A stretch of 64,000 nucleotides of DNA, taken from Streptomyces anulatus. GTDB lineage: Bacteria; Actinomycetota; Actinomycetes; Streptomycetales; Streptomycetaceae. The notes beneath the pieces are model-generated. The model was not told where the DNA came from, did not search any database, and worked only from the letters and a program-made list of their open reading frames with translations. Positions 17,770 through 26,980 of the stretch are shown here, one piece after another. Every line of letters starts with the position of its first letter. Positions within the stretch are counted from its first letter, which is position 1. The position numbers were made by a program, and so were the translations under genes. The DNA is taken from assembly GCF_000721175.1 (NCBI RefSeq), contig NZ_JOEZ01000018.1, positions 124,001 to 188,000 of the forward strand, in the 5' to 3' direction.

Positions 17770-18794
17770 ACCGCCTCCTTCCGTACCGCGCGTGCGGTGC
17801 CCGCCGCCCGTGGTCGGGAGGCGGCACAGACCTGCTCTCCCGCGACCGGCCTCTCCCGGAGCCGGCTCACCGCGCGTGCGGTGACCGCCCGGGCCAGCCC
17901 GTCCAGCGCCACGGCGGCCCGTCGACGGCGCGGGACGACCGCCCGGCGGTGCAGGACCGCGTACCCGTCCGCCTCGATCGCGTCGAGAATGCCGCTGTAC
18001 AGCACGAACGCCGTACGGATACAGGGCCGCGACACCGGGGCCAGCATCGAGATTCCGGGCAGGGCGGTGCGGTAGACGCCCCGGTTGTGGGCTGCGGCGG
18101 CCCGCAGGACGTCGGTGATCCGACCGTCCCGCGCCCCCGTACTCCGGCTCCACTCGAAGCGTTCCCGGTCCACCCCGTGGGCCGCCAGCAGATCGGCCGG
18201 CAGGTAGAGCCGGCCCCGGTCCAGGTCCTCGCCCACGTCCCGCAGGAAGTTGGTCAGCTGGAAGGCGACGCCGAGGGCGGCCGCGTGCACAGCCGCCTCC
18301 TCGCGCGGCACCACCGTCCCGAGCACCGGCAGCATCTGAAGGCCGATCACCGCGGCCGAGCCGTGCATGTACCGGCCGAGCTCCTCGTACGAGGCGTACC
18401 CGCCGACCGTCAGATCGCTGCGCATGGAGGACAGGAAGTCGGTGAAGTGCCGGGATTCGATGCCGTACCGGTCCGCCGTGTCGGCGAGCGCGCGGATCAC
18501 GGGCTCGGTGGCCCGGCCGTGTCGCAGTCCCGCCTCCAGCTGGGATTCCAGCTCGACCAGGGCGCGGGCGCGCTCCCCGGCGGTGGCCGTGCTGTCGAGG
18601 TCGTCGACGATGTCGTCGGCCCGGCGGGCGAAGCCGTACAGGGCGTGGACGGCCGGCCGCCGGTCGACGGGAAGGAGCCGGGTGGCGAGGAAGTACGTCC
18701 TGCCGTGCCGTGCGTTGAGGCCGCGGCAGCGGGTGTACGCGGCCCGGAGCGCGGGGTCGTCGATGCCTGCTGCGTCGAGTTCGCGGACGGTCAT
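17766..18794 (-). CDS. crtB: phytoene synthase
   Basis: Head-to-head prenyl synthase of 342 residues that condenses two GGPP to phytoene. The first Asp-rich motif is ADDIVDD in the segment [15 protein letters not shown]; the second is [28 protein letters not shown] near residue 34 is also typical. A basic C-terminal extension of about 50 residues ([18 protein letters not shown]...) is unconserved and may associate with the membrane. ATG overlaps the crtI stop by four bases and the stop overlaps the crtV start, so crtEIBV should be translated as a coupled unit. Confidence 0.95.
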   Translation of the reverse strand: MTVRELDAAGIDDPALRAAYTRCRGLNARHGRTYFLATRLLPVDRRPAVHALYGFARRADDIVDDLDSTATAGERARALVELESQLEAGLRHGRATEPVIRALADTADRYGIESRHFTDFLSSMRSDLTVGGYASYEELGRYMHGSAAVIGLQMLPVLGTVVPREEAAVHAAALGVAFQLTNFLRDVGEDLDRGRLYLPADLLAAHGVDRERFEWSRSTGARDGRITDVLRAAAAHNRGVYRTALPGISMLAPVSRPCIRTAFVLYSGILDAIEADGYAVLHRRAVVPRRRRAAVALDGLARAVTARAVSRLRERPVAGEQVCAASRPRAAGTARAVRKEAV

Positions 18795-20317
18795 GCGCTG
18801 GTACCTCCCGGGGCAGGGTGCGGCGCGGCCCGGGTGAAACGAGGGCCGGTGATCCTCTCCGCCGCCAGCTTCCCGGAGATCAGGACGGTCGGCACGCCGA
18901 CGCCGGGCGTGGTGCCGCAGCCGGCGAGGACGGCGTTGACCGTGCCCCGCACCAGGTTGCGCGGGCGGAAGGGCCCGGTCTGGGGGAAGGTGTGCGCCAC
19001 GGAGAACGGGGTGCCCGCCGCATGGCCCTGGGCGGTCCAGTCGACCGGTGTGACCAGGCCCTCCTCCTCGATCGCCGCGCCGAGGCCGGGCATCTCGCGG
19101 CGCTCCAGCTCGGCCAGGAGCTCGTCCCGGTAGCGGGGCCCCAGCTCGTGCCACTCCCGTACACCGGGCCCGACCTCGGTGTTCGGGCAGGGGGCGAGGA
19201 CGTAGTGGAGGTGCTTGCCCGGCGGAGCGAGGGAGGGGTCGGTCGCGGTGGGCCGGGTGATGAGGAGGGAGGGGTCCGACATCAGCTCTCCGGTGCGGGT
19301 GAGTTCGTGGAAGGTGCTCTTCCAGGCCGCGCCGAACGAGATGGTGTGGTGGGCCAGATCCGGCCACGTGCGGTCCGTGCCCGCGTGCAGGATCACCGCG
19401 GACGGCGAGTGCCGCAGGGGGAGGGGCCGGTGCGGGGCGCGGCCGAGCAGCCGATAGCTGATGGGCAGATCGGGTGTCAGGACGACCGCGTCGCAGGGGA
19501 TGCGCTCCTGGTCGGTGACGACGGCGGTGACCCGGTCGCCCGAGCGCTCCAGCCGGGTGACGCTCCGCCCGTAGCGGAAGGAGGCCCCCGCGTCGGCGGC
19601 CGCGTCCGCCATCCCCCGGGGCAGTGCGTGCATACCGCCCCGGGGGAAGTACACCCCGGCCACGGTGTCCATGTAGGCGATGACGGCGTACGCGGCCAGA
19701 GCCCGCGCCGGCGGCACACCCGCGTACAGCGCCTGGAAGGAGAAGACCCTGCGCAGCCGTTCGTCCGAGACGAAGCGCCCGATCCGCGCGTCGAGCCGGC
19801 CGAAACCGCCGAGCGCGGCGAGCCGGACGAGGTCGGGGTGGGCGAGCTGGAGCGGCGAGTCGAAGTTGGCGTCGATGAAGCGGCGCATCTGCACCCGGTA
19901 CAGCCGCTCCAGCCAGATCCGCAGCCGCCGGTAGCCGACCGCCTGCCGGGAACCGGCGAACTGCTCGACGGCGGCCTCCATCGCCGCGCCGTCGGTGTGC
20001 ACGTCGAGCTGGGACCCGTCGGCGAACCGGGCCCGGTAGGCGGGGTCGAGCCGGATCAGCTCCAGCCGGTCGGACGTGCGCTCCCCGACGGCGGCGAAGG
20101 CCTCCTCCACCAGATCCGGCATGGTCAGTACGGTCGGCCCGGTGTCGATGCGGAAGCCGCCCGACTCCAGCAGCCCGGCCCGGCCCCCGGGCGCGGCCTC
20201 CCGCTCGACGACCGTCACACGGCGGCCCGCGCCCAGCAGGTGCAGGGCGGCGGCCAGTCCTGCCAGACCGGCGCCGACGATCACCACGTGGTCGACGGGC
20301 CCCTTGACGGTGATCAC
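18791..20317 (-). CDS. crtI: phytoene desaturase
   Basis: CrtI-type FAD-dependent desaturase of 508 residues converting phytoene to lycopene by four desaturations. N-terminal FAD motif [19 protein letters not shown], followed by [26 protein letters not shown]. The C-terminal bacterial-type phytoene dehydrogenase signature is seen as [35 protein letters not shown] start at 20317, four-base overlap with the crtE stop, GGAGG nine bases upstream; the stop overlaps crtB. Confidence 0.96.
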   Translation of the reverse strand: MITVKGPVDHVVIVGAGLAGLAAALHLLGAGRRVTVVEREAAPGGRAGLLESGGFRIDTGPTVLTMPDLVEEAFAAVGERTSDRLELIRLDPAYRARFADGSQLDVHTDGAAMEAAVEQFAGSRQAVGYRRLRIWLERLYRVQMRRFIDANFDSPLQLAHPDLVRLAALGGFGRLDARIGRFVSDERLRRVFSFQALYAGVPPARALAAYAVIAYMDTVAGVYFPRGGMHALPRGMADAAADAGASFRYGRSVTRLERSGDRVTAVVTDQERIPCDAVVLTPDLPISYRLLGRAPHRPLPLRHSPSAVILHAGTDRTWPDLAHHTISFGAAWKSTFHELTRTGELMSDPSLLITRPTATDPSLAPPGKHLHYVLAPCPNTEVGPGVREWHELGPRYRDELLAELERREMPGLGAAIEEEGLVTPVDWTAQGHAAGTPFSVAHTFPQTGPFRPRNLVRGTVNAVLAGCGTTPGVGVPTVLISGKLAAERITGPRFTRAAPHPAPGGTSA

Positions 20318-21591
20318 CGGGTGATGCCTCCTTCGGCCGCGGTCAGGGCCGGAGCCGTCACCCTCCCGGCGTCGTGCCCGGGTGGTTCGTCGGCGGCCGG
20401 CGAGCCGGGGGACCGGCCGCCCGAGACCGTGCACAGCAGGTCCAGCAGCCGACCGCCGCCCTGCGCGTCGACGTCGACTGCCTCGCCCAGCCGGTGTACG
20501 GCCTGCTCGCGGAGACGCTCGGCCTTCCACTCCACATGGGCACGCGCGCCCGTCGCCTCGAAGACGCCGCGTACGTCCGCCAGATCCTCTTCGGTCAGCG
20601 CGTTGTTCCCGACGGCCCGGCCCAGTACGTCCAGCGCCCCGTGGTCGCCCGCCGTCTCTGCCCGCGTGCGGGCGACGGCCAGGAGATAGGTGGGCTTGCC
20701 CTCGCGGATGTCGTCGCCCGAGGGCTTCCCGGTCACCCCCGGATCGCCGAAGACCCCGAGGAGGTCGTCCCGCAGCTGGAAGGCGATACCGGCGCACCGG
20801 CCGGCGGAGCGCAGTGCGCCGGTGGTCCGCTCGTCGGCATCGGCGAGGGCGGCACCGATCGCCAGGGGCCGCTCGACCGAGTACAACGCGCTCTTGAGGC
20901 AGGCGGCCCGCAGGGTCTGCTCCTCGGAAGGACAACCACCGACCTGGCCCCGCAGATCCAGGTACTGTCCGGCGACCATCTCGGTGCGCATGGCGCGCCA
21001 GAGGCCGCCGATCCGACGGCGCTGGACTGCGGACAGCGTGGTCTCCGCCACCGTGTCGTCGGCCCAGACGAGGGCCAGATCCCCCGCCAGCACGGCCGCC
21101 GACGTGCCGAACGCGGAGCCCTGCCCGGAATCCGGCGAGAGGCCCGCGCCTTCGGCCAGGGAGATGTGCACGGCGGGCTTCCCTCGGCGTAGCCGGGAGC
21201 GGTCCATCACGTCGTCATGGATCAGCGCGCAGGTCTGGATCAGCTCCAGCGCCACGCCGAGCCGCAGTGCGGCCGCGGTCTCCGCCGCACCGCAGGCCCG
21301 CATCCCCCACCACAGGAGGCGGGGTCGCAGCCGCTTGCCGCCGTCGAGTGTGAAGTCGGCGACCCGCCGAGCCAGCTCCTCGGAGAACGACGCGTCGCTC
21401 CCGGCGGCCTCGGCGACCCGTTCGGTCAGCACCGCCCGTGCGGTGTGAAGGAAGGCGCGGGTCACATCCGCATCGACGGCCTGTGGGCCGGGGGGCGGCG
21501 GTGAAGCGTCGCGAGGGCACCCGCCCCACGCGGAGGCCGGTTGCGGAGACTCGGCGGACGAGTGGTGGTCCTTGGGCTCAGGACGGCCCAT
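20314..21591 (-). CDS. crtE: geranylgeranyl diphosphate synthase
   Basis: Trans-isoprenyl diphosphate synthase of 425 residues. First Asp-rich motif DDVMD in [20 protein letters not shown], second in [13 protein letters not shown], and [11 protein letters not shown] binds IPP. It supplies GGPP to crtB. Longer than usual: about 45 extra N-terminal residues rich in Pro/Ser, and about 35 extra C-terminal residues. ATG at 21591 is chosen from a purine-rich AAAGGG upstream; an ATG at 21723 would add implausible Arg-rich sequence. First gene of crtEIBV. Confidence 0.94.
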   Translation of the reverse strand: MGRPEPKDHHSSAESPQPASAWGGCPRDASPPPPGPQAVDADVTRAFLHTARAVLTERVAEAAGSDASFSEELARRVADFTLDGGKRLRPRLLWWGMRACGAAETAAALRLGVALELIQTCALIHDDVMDRSRLRRGKPAVHISLAEGAGLSPDSGQGSAFGTSAAVLAGDLALVWADDTVAETTLSAVQRRRIGGLWRAMRTEMVAGQYLDLRGQVGGCPSEEQTLRAACLKSALYSVERPLAIGAALADADERTTGALRSAGRCAGIAFQLRDDLLGVFGDPGVTGKPSGDDIREGKPTYLLAVARTRAETAGDHGALDVLGRAVGNNALTEEDLADVRGVFEATGARAHVEWKAERLREQAVHRLGEAVDVDAQGGGRLLDLLCTVSGGRSPGSPAADEPPGHDAGRVTAPALTAAEGGITR

Positions 21592-21938
21592 CTCACGCCC
21601 TTTCGACGAGTGCGGTGACGACCGGTTCGCCACTTCGCACAGACGCGCGTACCCCGTTCGCCTCCGTCTGCGCACTACCGAGTGCGCGCCGCGCGACAGC
21701 GGGCACCGATCAGAGACGATCACGACCGTCGTGCGCTACCGAGGGAGAAACACCCCCGGACACGCCAAGACGGCGGTCAACACGCCCGTTCGGCCCAGGA
21801 GAACGGTGTCCGTCGCGGGTGCCCTCGACGACGGACCCTCACCGCACGCGCGGAGTGCCGCCCGCGCGGCCGCACCCCTCACCACCGCAATCCTCCTCGT
21901 CGTTGTCTCCGTGCCGCGGCGGATTCCCGGCCGTTGAG
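21592..21938. promoter_or_regulatory. crtE upstream region with palindrome
   Basis: 347 bp without a gene between crtE and the arsR gene, both on the minus strand. It holds a perfect inverted repeat GCGCACT-ACCG-AGTGCGC at 21670-21687, about 80 bp upstream of crtE. A related GTGCGCTACCGAG at 21731-21743 repeats one half-site plus loop. A GGGTAC at 21649-21654 (minus strand) resembles a SigB -10 element, but no matching -35 is seen. The crt promoter and an operator probably lie here. Confidence 0.4.
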
Positions 21939-22304
21939 TCAGTCGTGGGCGGCGGCGCCGGTGACGCGGTGATCGGCGTGGCTGAGGGCCTCGATGACGA
22001 GTCGGCGCAGGTGCCCGTCCGTCAGCCGGTAGACGACGTGTCGTCCCTCCCGGCGCGTGTCGACCAACCCAGCCAGTCGCAACTTCGCCAGATGCTGGCT
22101 CACCCCGGTCCGCGATGCGGCACAGAGCTCGCTGAGGGTGCCGACGTCGGCCTCCTCCTGGGCGAGCAGCCACAGGAGGTGCAGGCGGGTGGAGTCCGCG
22201 AGAAGCGCGAACACCCCGGCGGCCTCGGACAGCCGCCTCTCGTCAACTGCTTGCTGGTGCGCAGAGGACGCAGATGAAGGTTCCTTGCTGATGGGCACTC
22301 CCAC
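21939..22304 (-). CDS. ArsR/SmtB-family metal sensor (CzrA-like zinc site)
   Basis: Winged-helix repressor of 121 residues. Recognition helix SRTGVSQHLAKLRLAGLV and wing TRREGRHVVYRL. Helix alpha-5 carries Asp96-x-His98-x10-His109-x2-His112, exactly the D-x-H-x10-H-x2-H arrangement of the alpha-5 site in CzrA, which binds Zn(II)/Co(II) at the dimer interface and releases DNA. One cysteine (LSELCAAS) is present without the paired Cys of arsenic or cadmium alpha-3 sites, so a transition-metal sensor is favoured. It diverges from an MFS exporter over a palindromic operator. Start is GTG 22304 or GTG 22298; TAGGGT just upstream suggests a leaderless message. Confidence 0.9.
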   Translation of the reverse strand: MGVPISKEPSSASSAHQQAVDERRLSEAAGVFALLADSTRLHLLWLLAQEEADVGTLSELCAASRTGVSQHLAKLRLAGLVDTRREGRHVVYRLTDGHLRRLVIEALSHADHRVTGAAAHD

Positions 22305-22343
22305 ACCCTAGGCCGCGCCCGGCCTTGCGCCGCCCATCCCGTC

Positions 22344-22369
22344 ATCATGTGCACAACTGCGCACATGAT
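22344..22369. promoter_or_regulatory. palindromic ArsR-type operator
   Basis: Perfect 9-bp inverted repeat ATCATGTGC, eight-base spacer, GCACATGAT, placed between the divergent arsR and MFS genes (starts at 22304 and 22419). Size, symmetry and position fit an ArsR-family dimer site controlling both genes. Confidence 0.75.
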
Positions 22370-22418
22370 TGGTACGTTGGTGAGGCGGGGGACGCTCCTC
22401 GCAGCGAGGGGGACCCTC

Positions 22419-23783
22419 ATGCTCACAGTGCTGCGCAACCGCGCCTACCGGCACTTGTTCGCCGCGCACGTCGTCGCCCTGGCCGGCACCGGGCTCGCCA
22501 CGGTCGCGCTCGGACTGCTCGCCTACGACATCGCCGGACCGCGCGCGGGATCGGTGCTCGGTACGGCGCTGGCCATCAAGATGGCGGCCTACGTGGGCCT
22601 GGCGCCGGTGATCGCCGCGCTGGCCGAGCGGGTGCCTCGCCGGGCCGTCATGGTCTGGTCGGACGTCGTGCGCGGGGGTGTGGCGCTCGCCCTGCCATTT
22701 GTGGATCAGGTCTGGCAGGTCTACGTGCTCGTCCTCGTCCTGCAGGCGGCCTCGGCCGCGTTCACGCCGACGTTCCTGGCCGTCGTCCCCGATGTTCTGC
22801 CCGACGAGCGCGACTACACCCACGCGCTCTCTCTGTCGCGGCTCGCCTACGACACCGAAAGCCTCTTCAGTCCGGCCCTCGCCGCGGCTCTGCTGACCGT
22901 CACCACGTACAACTGGCTGTTCCTGGGGACTGCGGTGGGATTCGCGGCCTCCGCGATCCTGGTCCTCTCCGCCCTTCTGCCCAAGGGCGCTTCGGCGGCC
23001 GACAGGCAGCACCAGGGAGGAGTCCAGGACAGGGTGACGGCGGGGATCCGGCTTCTCTTCGAGGCGCCGGCACTGCGTTCCCTGCTCTGGATGGATCTCG
23101 CGGTAGCGGCGGGCGGCGCGCTCGTCCTGGTCAACACCGTCGTCTACGTGCGCGGTCACCTGGCTCTGACGGCGGGTGACGTGGCCCTCGCGCTTGGCGC
23201 TTACGGCGGCGGCTCCATGGCAGTGGCCCTGTTCCTCCCGCGCGTCCTGAAGCACGTTCCCGACCGAAGGGCGATGCTCACAGGGGTTCTCGCTCTGCCG
23301 GGCGTCTTCGCAGGAGCCGCCCTGGTCACCGCAGCACGCACCGGGGACTGGCGCTGGCCCGCCCTGCTCACGGTCTGGGCCGCGTTCGGCGCTGCCGGCT
23401 CTCTCGTCCTGACCCCGGCCGGCAAGATCCTCAAGCGGTGCACGTCCCCCGAGCACCGCACGGCCGCCTTCGCGGCGCACTTCTCCCTCTCGCACGCCTG
23501 CTGGCTCGCCACCTACCCACTCGCCGGATGGCTCGGCGCCGCCGCCGGCCTTCAGGCGGCCGTGCTGGCCCTGGCCGCCGTCGTGCTGGCAGCCGCGGTC
23601 CTCGCCGTCCGCTCCTGGCCCGCCGACGCCGCAAAGGCCCCGGCGCCCGTTGCGCACGGCGAGGGCGTGCACGTCCACGCCAATCTGCCCGCGACACACC
23701 CGCACCTGGCGGATGCCGTGCTCGCCCCCGGCGGCTTTCGCCACCACCACGCGCCCCGGGCAGATCATCTCCATACCGTGTGA
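22419..23783 (+). CDS. MFS transporter with His-rich tail, putative metal exporter
   Basis: Major facilitator protein of 454 residues with about 11-12 hydrophobic helices and the loop motif LAERVPRRAVMVWSDVVRGG after helix 2, as in the enterobactin-exporter/NreB-like branch. The last 45 residues are soluble and His-rich (GEGVHVHANLPATHPHL, then FRHHHAPRADHLH), with about 10 histidines, a common feature of Ni/Co/Zn exporters such as NreB. Divergence from a CzrA-like sensor supports transition-metal efflux; the metal is not known. ATG at 22419 is chosen with GAGGGGG six bases upstream; an in-frame ATG at 22347 lies inside the operator and is rejected. Confidence 0.85.
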   Translation: MLTVLRNRAYRHLFAAHVVALAGTGLATVALGLLAYDIAGPRAGSVLGTALAIKMAAYVGLAPVIAALAERVPRRAVMVWSDVVRGGVALALPFVDQVWQVYVLVLVLQAASAAFTPTFLAVVPDVLPDERDYTHALSLSRLAYDTESLFSPALAAALLTVTTYNWLFLGTAVGFAASAILVLSALLPKGASAADRQHQGGVQDRVTAGIRLLFEAPALRSLLWMDLAVAAGGALVLVNTVVYVRGHLALTAGDVALALGAYGGGSMAVALFLPRVLKHVPDRRAMLTGVLALPGVFAGAALVTAARTGDWRWPALLTVWAAFGAAGSLVLTPAGKILKRCTSPEHRTAAFAAHFSLSHACWLATYPLAGWLGAAAGLQAAVLALAAVVLAAAVLAVRSWPADAAKAPAPVAHGEGVHVHANLPATHPHLADAVLAPGGFRHHHAPRADHLHTV

Positions 23784-24103
23784 GCGCGATGCTCCCGCCC
23801 CGAGCAAAGGGGCACCGCGGCCCCGGGTCACAAAGGGGACAGCAGCATGAGCACCTCGTCACGGTCATCGTCCGAACCGAGCCGGAGAGCCCCGGGCCGT
23901 CCGATCTTGGACAGCACCCCGTCCAGGCCGTTGCCTGCCTGCCCCGGGGTTGAGTCGCCGCGCGCCATGGCCTGCCGGTCAGGCGTGATGCCCGCCGGGC
24001 AGGCGGTCGTGCGGGACCGGGCCTGCTGTGCAGGTCGAACACCTGGGCCCTACGCACCGCTCGGCGATGCCGGCATGGCCTTCGCGTTGCGTGTGCCGGC
24101 TTC
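23784..24103. other. intergenic region, nothing recognised
   Basis: 320 bp between the convergent MFS and aztA genes. An ATG at 23847 has a good AAAGGGG upstream but opens a Ser/Pro/Arg-rich frame that soon runs antisense into aztA and has no family resemblance. No clear hairpin terminator seen. Confidence 0.5.
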
Positions 24104-24838
24104 TCAGAGCGTTTGCCGGACCCGGGTCAGCGACGACGTGGTGAGGACCTGGTCCGGACTCCCCTGCCCGGCGAGGCGGCCGTCCTGGAGCAGGAGGCAG
24201 GCGTCCGCCGCGCGTGCCACCTCAAGATCATGCGTGGCCTGGACGATCGTCACCCCGTCGGCGACCAGCGCCGTCAGCAGCGCCCCGATCCGCTCCCTCG
24301 CCTCCGGATCCAGGCCGGTGGTCGGCTCATCGAGGAGCAGCAGGTCCGACTCCTGCGCCAGCCCCTGGGCGATGAGCGCACGTTGACGCTGCCCGCCCGA
24401 CAACTCGCCCAGTTGGCGTGAGGCGAGGTCGCCGATGCCGAGCCGGTCGAGCACCGCGTCCACGGTCGCGTGGTCCCGCGCGGTCAGCCGGCGCCACGGA
24501 CCGCGCTCGCCCCAGCGTCCCATCTCCACGGTCTGCCGAACGGTGAGGGGAAGAGTGTCGCCGACCGCTCCCCGCTGCGGCACGAAGGCCGGAGGCCGGT
24601 CACCGGCGCGGAGGAGGTCGCCGGATGTCGGCTTGATCACACCGGCGAGCACGCCGAGCAGGGTCGACTTGCCGCTCCCGTTCGGGCCGACGAGCACTGT
24701 CATGGTCAACTCGGTTATTTCACCGCTGACTTGATGGAGTACTGGGCGCCCTGGATAGCCGGCGCACAGCCCCGAGAAGCGGAGGGAGGTGGTCCGGTCG
24801 AGGGGCGGGGTGCATGAGGGGTGCTGCGTTTTGAACAT
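24104..24838 (-). CDS. aztA: zinc ABC transporter ATP-binding protein
   Basis: ABC ATPase of 244 residues energising zinc uptake. Walker A VGPNGSGKSTLL, Q-loop FVPQRGAV, signature LSGGQRQRALIAQGLA, Walker B DLLLLDEPTTGLD and H-switch ATHDLEVA are all intact. The start is taken at ATG 24838 because a -10 element TACAAT (minus strand 24851-24846) overlaps the upstream in-frame ATG at 24847 and would put the transcript start near 24838, giving a leaderless message. It diverges from the permease over a Zur-like box. Confidence 0.92.
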   Translation of the reverse strand: MFKTQHPSCTPPLDRTTSLRFSGLCAGYPGRPVLHQVSGEITELTMTVLVGPNGSGKSTLLGVLAGVIKPTSGDLLRAGDRPPAFVPQRGAVGDTLPLTVRQTVEMGRWGERGPWRRLTARDHATVDAVLDRLGIGDLASRQLGELSGGQRQRALIAQGLAQESDLLLLDEPTTGLDPEARERIGALLTALVADGVTIVQATHDLEVARAADACLLLQDGRLAGQGSPDQVLTTSSLTRVRQTL

Positions 24839-24846
24839 GATTTTCA
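24832..24846. promoter_or_regulatory. Zur-like box shared by aztA and aztB
   Basis: TGAACATGATTTTCA, an inverted repeat (TGAA-N7-TTCA) that on the minus strand reads ATGAAAATCATGTTCA. It closely matches the actinobacterial Zur box core TGAAAATCATTTTCA. It covers the start codon of aztA and abuts the -10 elements of both genes, so zinc-loaded Zur would shut off both at once. Confidence 0.8.
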
Positions 24847-24855
24847 TTGTAGTGT
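24846..24855. promoter_or_regulatory. back-to-back -10 elements of aztA and aztB
   Basis: TACAAT on the minus strand (24851-24846) and TAGTGT on the plus strand (24850-24855) nearly coincide. Each lies 7-8 bases from the start codon it serves (24838 and 24863), so both divergent messages would be leaderless. No good -35 was recognised for either. Confidence 0.55.
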
Positions 24856-24862
24856 CCTGGGC

Positions 24863-25723
24863 ATGGAATGGTTGACGGTCCCGTTCGAGGTGACTTTCGT
24901 GCAGCGGGCCCTGTGGGGCGGGATGCTGGTATCCGCCATCTGTGCGCTGGCGGGCACCTGGGTGGTGCTGAGGGGGATGGCCTTCCTCGGTGACGCCATG
25001 TCCCACGGGCTGCTGCCCGGGGTCGCGGTCGCCGCGCTTCTCGGGGGCAATCTGATGGTGGGCGCGGTGGTCAGTGCCGCCGTCATGACGGCAGGCGTCA
25101 CCGCACTGGGCCGTACGCCGAGGCTGTCTCAGGACACCGGTATCGGGCTGCTGTTCGTCGGCATGCTCTCGCTCGGCGTGATCATCGTGTCGCGCTCGCA
25201 GTCCTTCGCGGTCGACCTGACCGGGTTCCTCTTCGGGGACGTCCTCGCCGTCAGGCAGCAGGATCTCCTCGTGCTCGCGGCGGCGCTGCTCGCGGCGCTG
25301 GCGGTGTCGGTCCTCGGCCACCGCGCCTTCCTGGCCCTGGCGTTCGACTCGCGCAAGGCCCACACCCTCGGGCTGCGGCCGCGCCTGGCCCACGCTGTGC
25401 TCCTCGGCCTGCTCGGCCTGGCGATCGTCGCCTCGTTCCACATCGTGGGAACGCTGCTCGTCCTCGGACTGCTCATCGCACCGCCGGCGGCCGCTCTTCC
25501 CTGGGCTCGCTCCGTGCGCGGGGTCATGGTGCTCGCCGCCCTGCTCGGCACCTTGGCCACGCTCGGAGGGCTGCTGCTGTCCTGGCATCTGAGCACCGCG
25601 GCCGGTGCGACCGTCGCGGCCCTCGCGGTGGGCCTGTTCTTCCTCTCCCACGTGCTTTCCGGCCTGCGGGACCGCCGTACGCGCCAGGTCCACTCCGCGG
25701 CGCCCCTGCCCGAAGCCAACTGA
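24863..25723 (+). CDS. aztB: zinc ABC transporter permease
   Basis: ABC-3 (ZnuB/MntB-type) permease of 286 residues with about eight membrane helices. Family-typical segments: MEWLTVPFEVTFVQRALWGG, WVVLRGMAFLGDAMSHGLLPG (the conserved GDAxSH loop), and HIVGTLLVLGLLIAPPAAA. ATG at 24863 follows the -10 TAGTGT by seven bases and is the conserved family start; the frame could open at 24821, but that lies upstream of the promoter. A linked lipoprotein gene starts 21 bp after the stop. Confidence 0.93.
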   Translation: MEWLTVPFEVTFVQRALWGGMLVSAICALAGTWVVLRGMAFLGDAMSHGLLPGVAVAALLGGNLMVGAVVSAAVMTAGVTALGRTPRLSQDTGIGLLFVGMLSLGVIIVSRSQSFAVDLTGFLFGDVLAVRQQDLLVLAAALLAALAVSVLGHRAFLALAFDSRKAHTLGLRPRLAHAVLLGLLGLAIVASFHIVGTLLVLGLLIAPPAAALPWARSVRGVMVLAALLGTLATLGGLLLSWHLSTAAGATVAALAVGLFFLSHVLSGLRDRRTRQVHSAAPLPEAN

Positions 25724-25744
25724 AAGAAGCCGGAGGCGATCATC

Positions 25745-26980
25745 ATGACTGTCCGCAGAAACGTCACTCCGTGGGCATCGGCCGCACTGGTGCTCACCGC
25801 GCTGCTCGCTACGAGTTGCGCGGGGGAGAAGCGCGACGCCGCACGGCCCGACGCGAGTCCCTCGTCCGCCACTCCGCACGGATACGTCGAGGGAGCCCAG
25901 GAGGCCGCCGAGCAGCAGTCCCGGCTCCTCCTGAACGACCCCGGCAGCGGGAACACCAGGGTTCTCGACCTCGTCACCGGCAAGGTGCACAGGACGGCCG
26001 AGGTGAAGGACGCCGTTCGACTGGGCACGGACGGCAGGTTCGGCTACCTCCACGCGCCCGACGGCACCCATCTCCTCGACAGCGGCGCCTGGATGGTGGA
26101 CCACGGCGACCACATCCATTACTACAGCGCGGCGACGCGGGACGTGGGTGAGCTTCCCGCGGGCAGCCGAGCCCAGATACGCAGTGATGCCGCCGTGACC
26201 GCGGTGACCGACGAGAACGGCCGCACCGTCCTCTACGACCGAGGCAAGCTGGAGAAGGGGCAGATCACCACCTCGCCGACGCTGCGCGGCACCTACACCG
26301 GCGCCGTCGTGCCGTACGAGGAACACCTGCTCGCCTTCGCGAACAAGGGCGGCAGCACGGAACTCGTCGTCCTCGACCGCAAGGGCGAACGCGTGGCTTC
26401 CCCGGACGTGACGTGCGAGGCACCCCGGGGAGACGCCGTCACCCGGCGCGGCGTGATCCTCGGCTGCGCCGACGGCGCCCTGCTCGTGCGTGCGCAGGGC
26501 GGCGCCTTCACCGCGGAGGAGATCCCGTACGGAACGCACGTCCCGGCGCGGGACCGAGCCACCGTCTTCCGCCATCGACCCGGCAGCGACACCCTCACCG
26601 CCCCGGCCGGAGACGACGCCGTCTGGGTCCTCGACGTCACCGAGCGGACCTGGAAGCGGGTGGACACCGGACCCGTCGTCGCGGCCAACACGGCAGGCGA
26701 GGGTTCCCCGTTGCTCGTTCTGGAGACCGACGGCTCCGTGCACGGCTATGACATCGCGACCGGAAAGCAGACCGCACGGACCAAGGCGCTGCTGACAGCA
26801 GGGAAACGGGACGTCTCCGACGGCAGCGCCCCTGTCATCGAGGTCGACCGCAGCCGCGCCTACATCAACGACCCCGAGGGCAAGAAGGTGTTCGAGATCG
26901 ACTACAACGACGGCCTGCGCATCGCGCGCACCTTCGACCTGGACGTCAAGCCGGTCCTCATGGTGGAGACCGGACGATGA
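25745..26980 (+). CDS. zinc-locus lipoprotein, AztD-like beta-propeller
   Basis: Exported protein of 411 residues. N-terminal lipoprotein signal with lipobox LLATSC (Cys25), so anchored on the outer face of the membrane. The rest is beta-rich with WD/PQQ-like repeats (for example NTRVLDLVTGKVHRT, ELVVLDRKGERVASP, DAVWVLDVTERTWKRV, SVHGYDIATGKQTA). A striking HGDHIHYY near residue 121 is a likely metal site. It resembles the downstream AztD-like protein in length and repeat style, so it may be a second zinc metallochaperone. GGAGG lies eight bases before the ATG; the stop overlaps aztC (ATGA). Confidence 0.75.
   Translation: MTVRRNVTPWASAALVLTALLATSCAGEKRDAARPDASPSSATPHGYVEGAQEAAEQQSRLLLNDPGSGNTRVLDLVTGKVHRTAEVKDAVRLGTDGRFGYLHAPDGTHLLDSGAWMVDHGDHIHYYSAATRDVGELPAGSRAQIRSDAAVTAVTDENGRTVLYDRGKLEKGQITTSPTLRGTYTGAVVPYEEHLLAFANKGGSTELVVLDRKGERVASPDVTCEAPRGDAVTRRGVILGCADGALLVRAQGGAFTAEEIPYGTHVPARDRATVFRHRPGSDTLTAPAGDDAVWVLDVTERTWKRVDTGPVVAANTAGEGSPLLVLETDGSVHGYDIATGKQTARTKALLTAGKRDVSDGSAPVIEVDRSRAYINDPEGKKVFEIDYNDGLRIARTFDLDVKPVLMVETGR

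Noticed and set aside
23847..24386. Plus-strand frame with a good ribosome binding site (AAAGGGG) after the MFS gene
   Set aside because: Ser/Pro/Arg-rich translation without a family, running antisense over aztA; not enough support for a gene.
24839..26743. Long minus-strand extension upstream of aztA
   Set aside because: Runs antisense through the permease and lipoprotein genes; the Zur box and -10 element place the aztA start at 24838.
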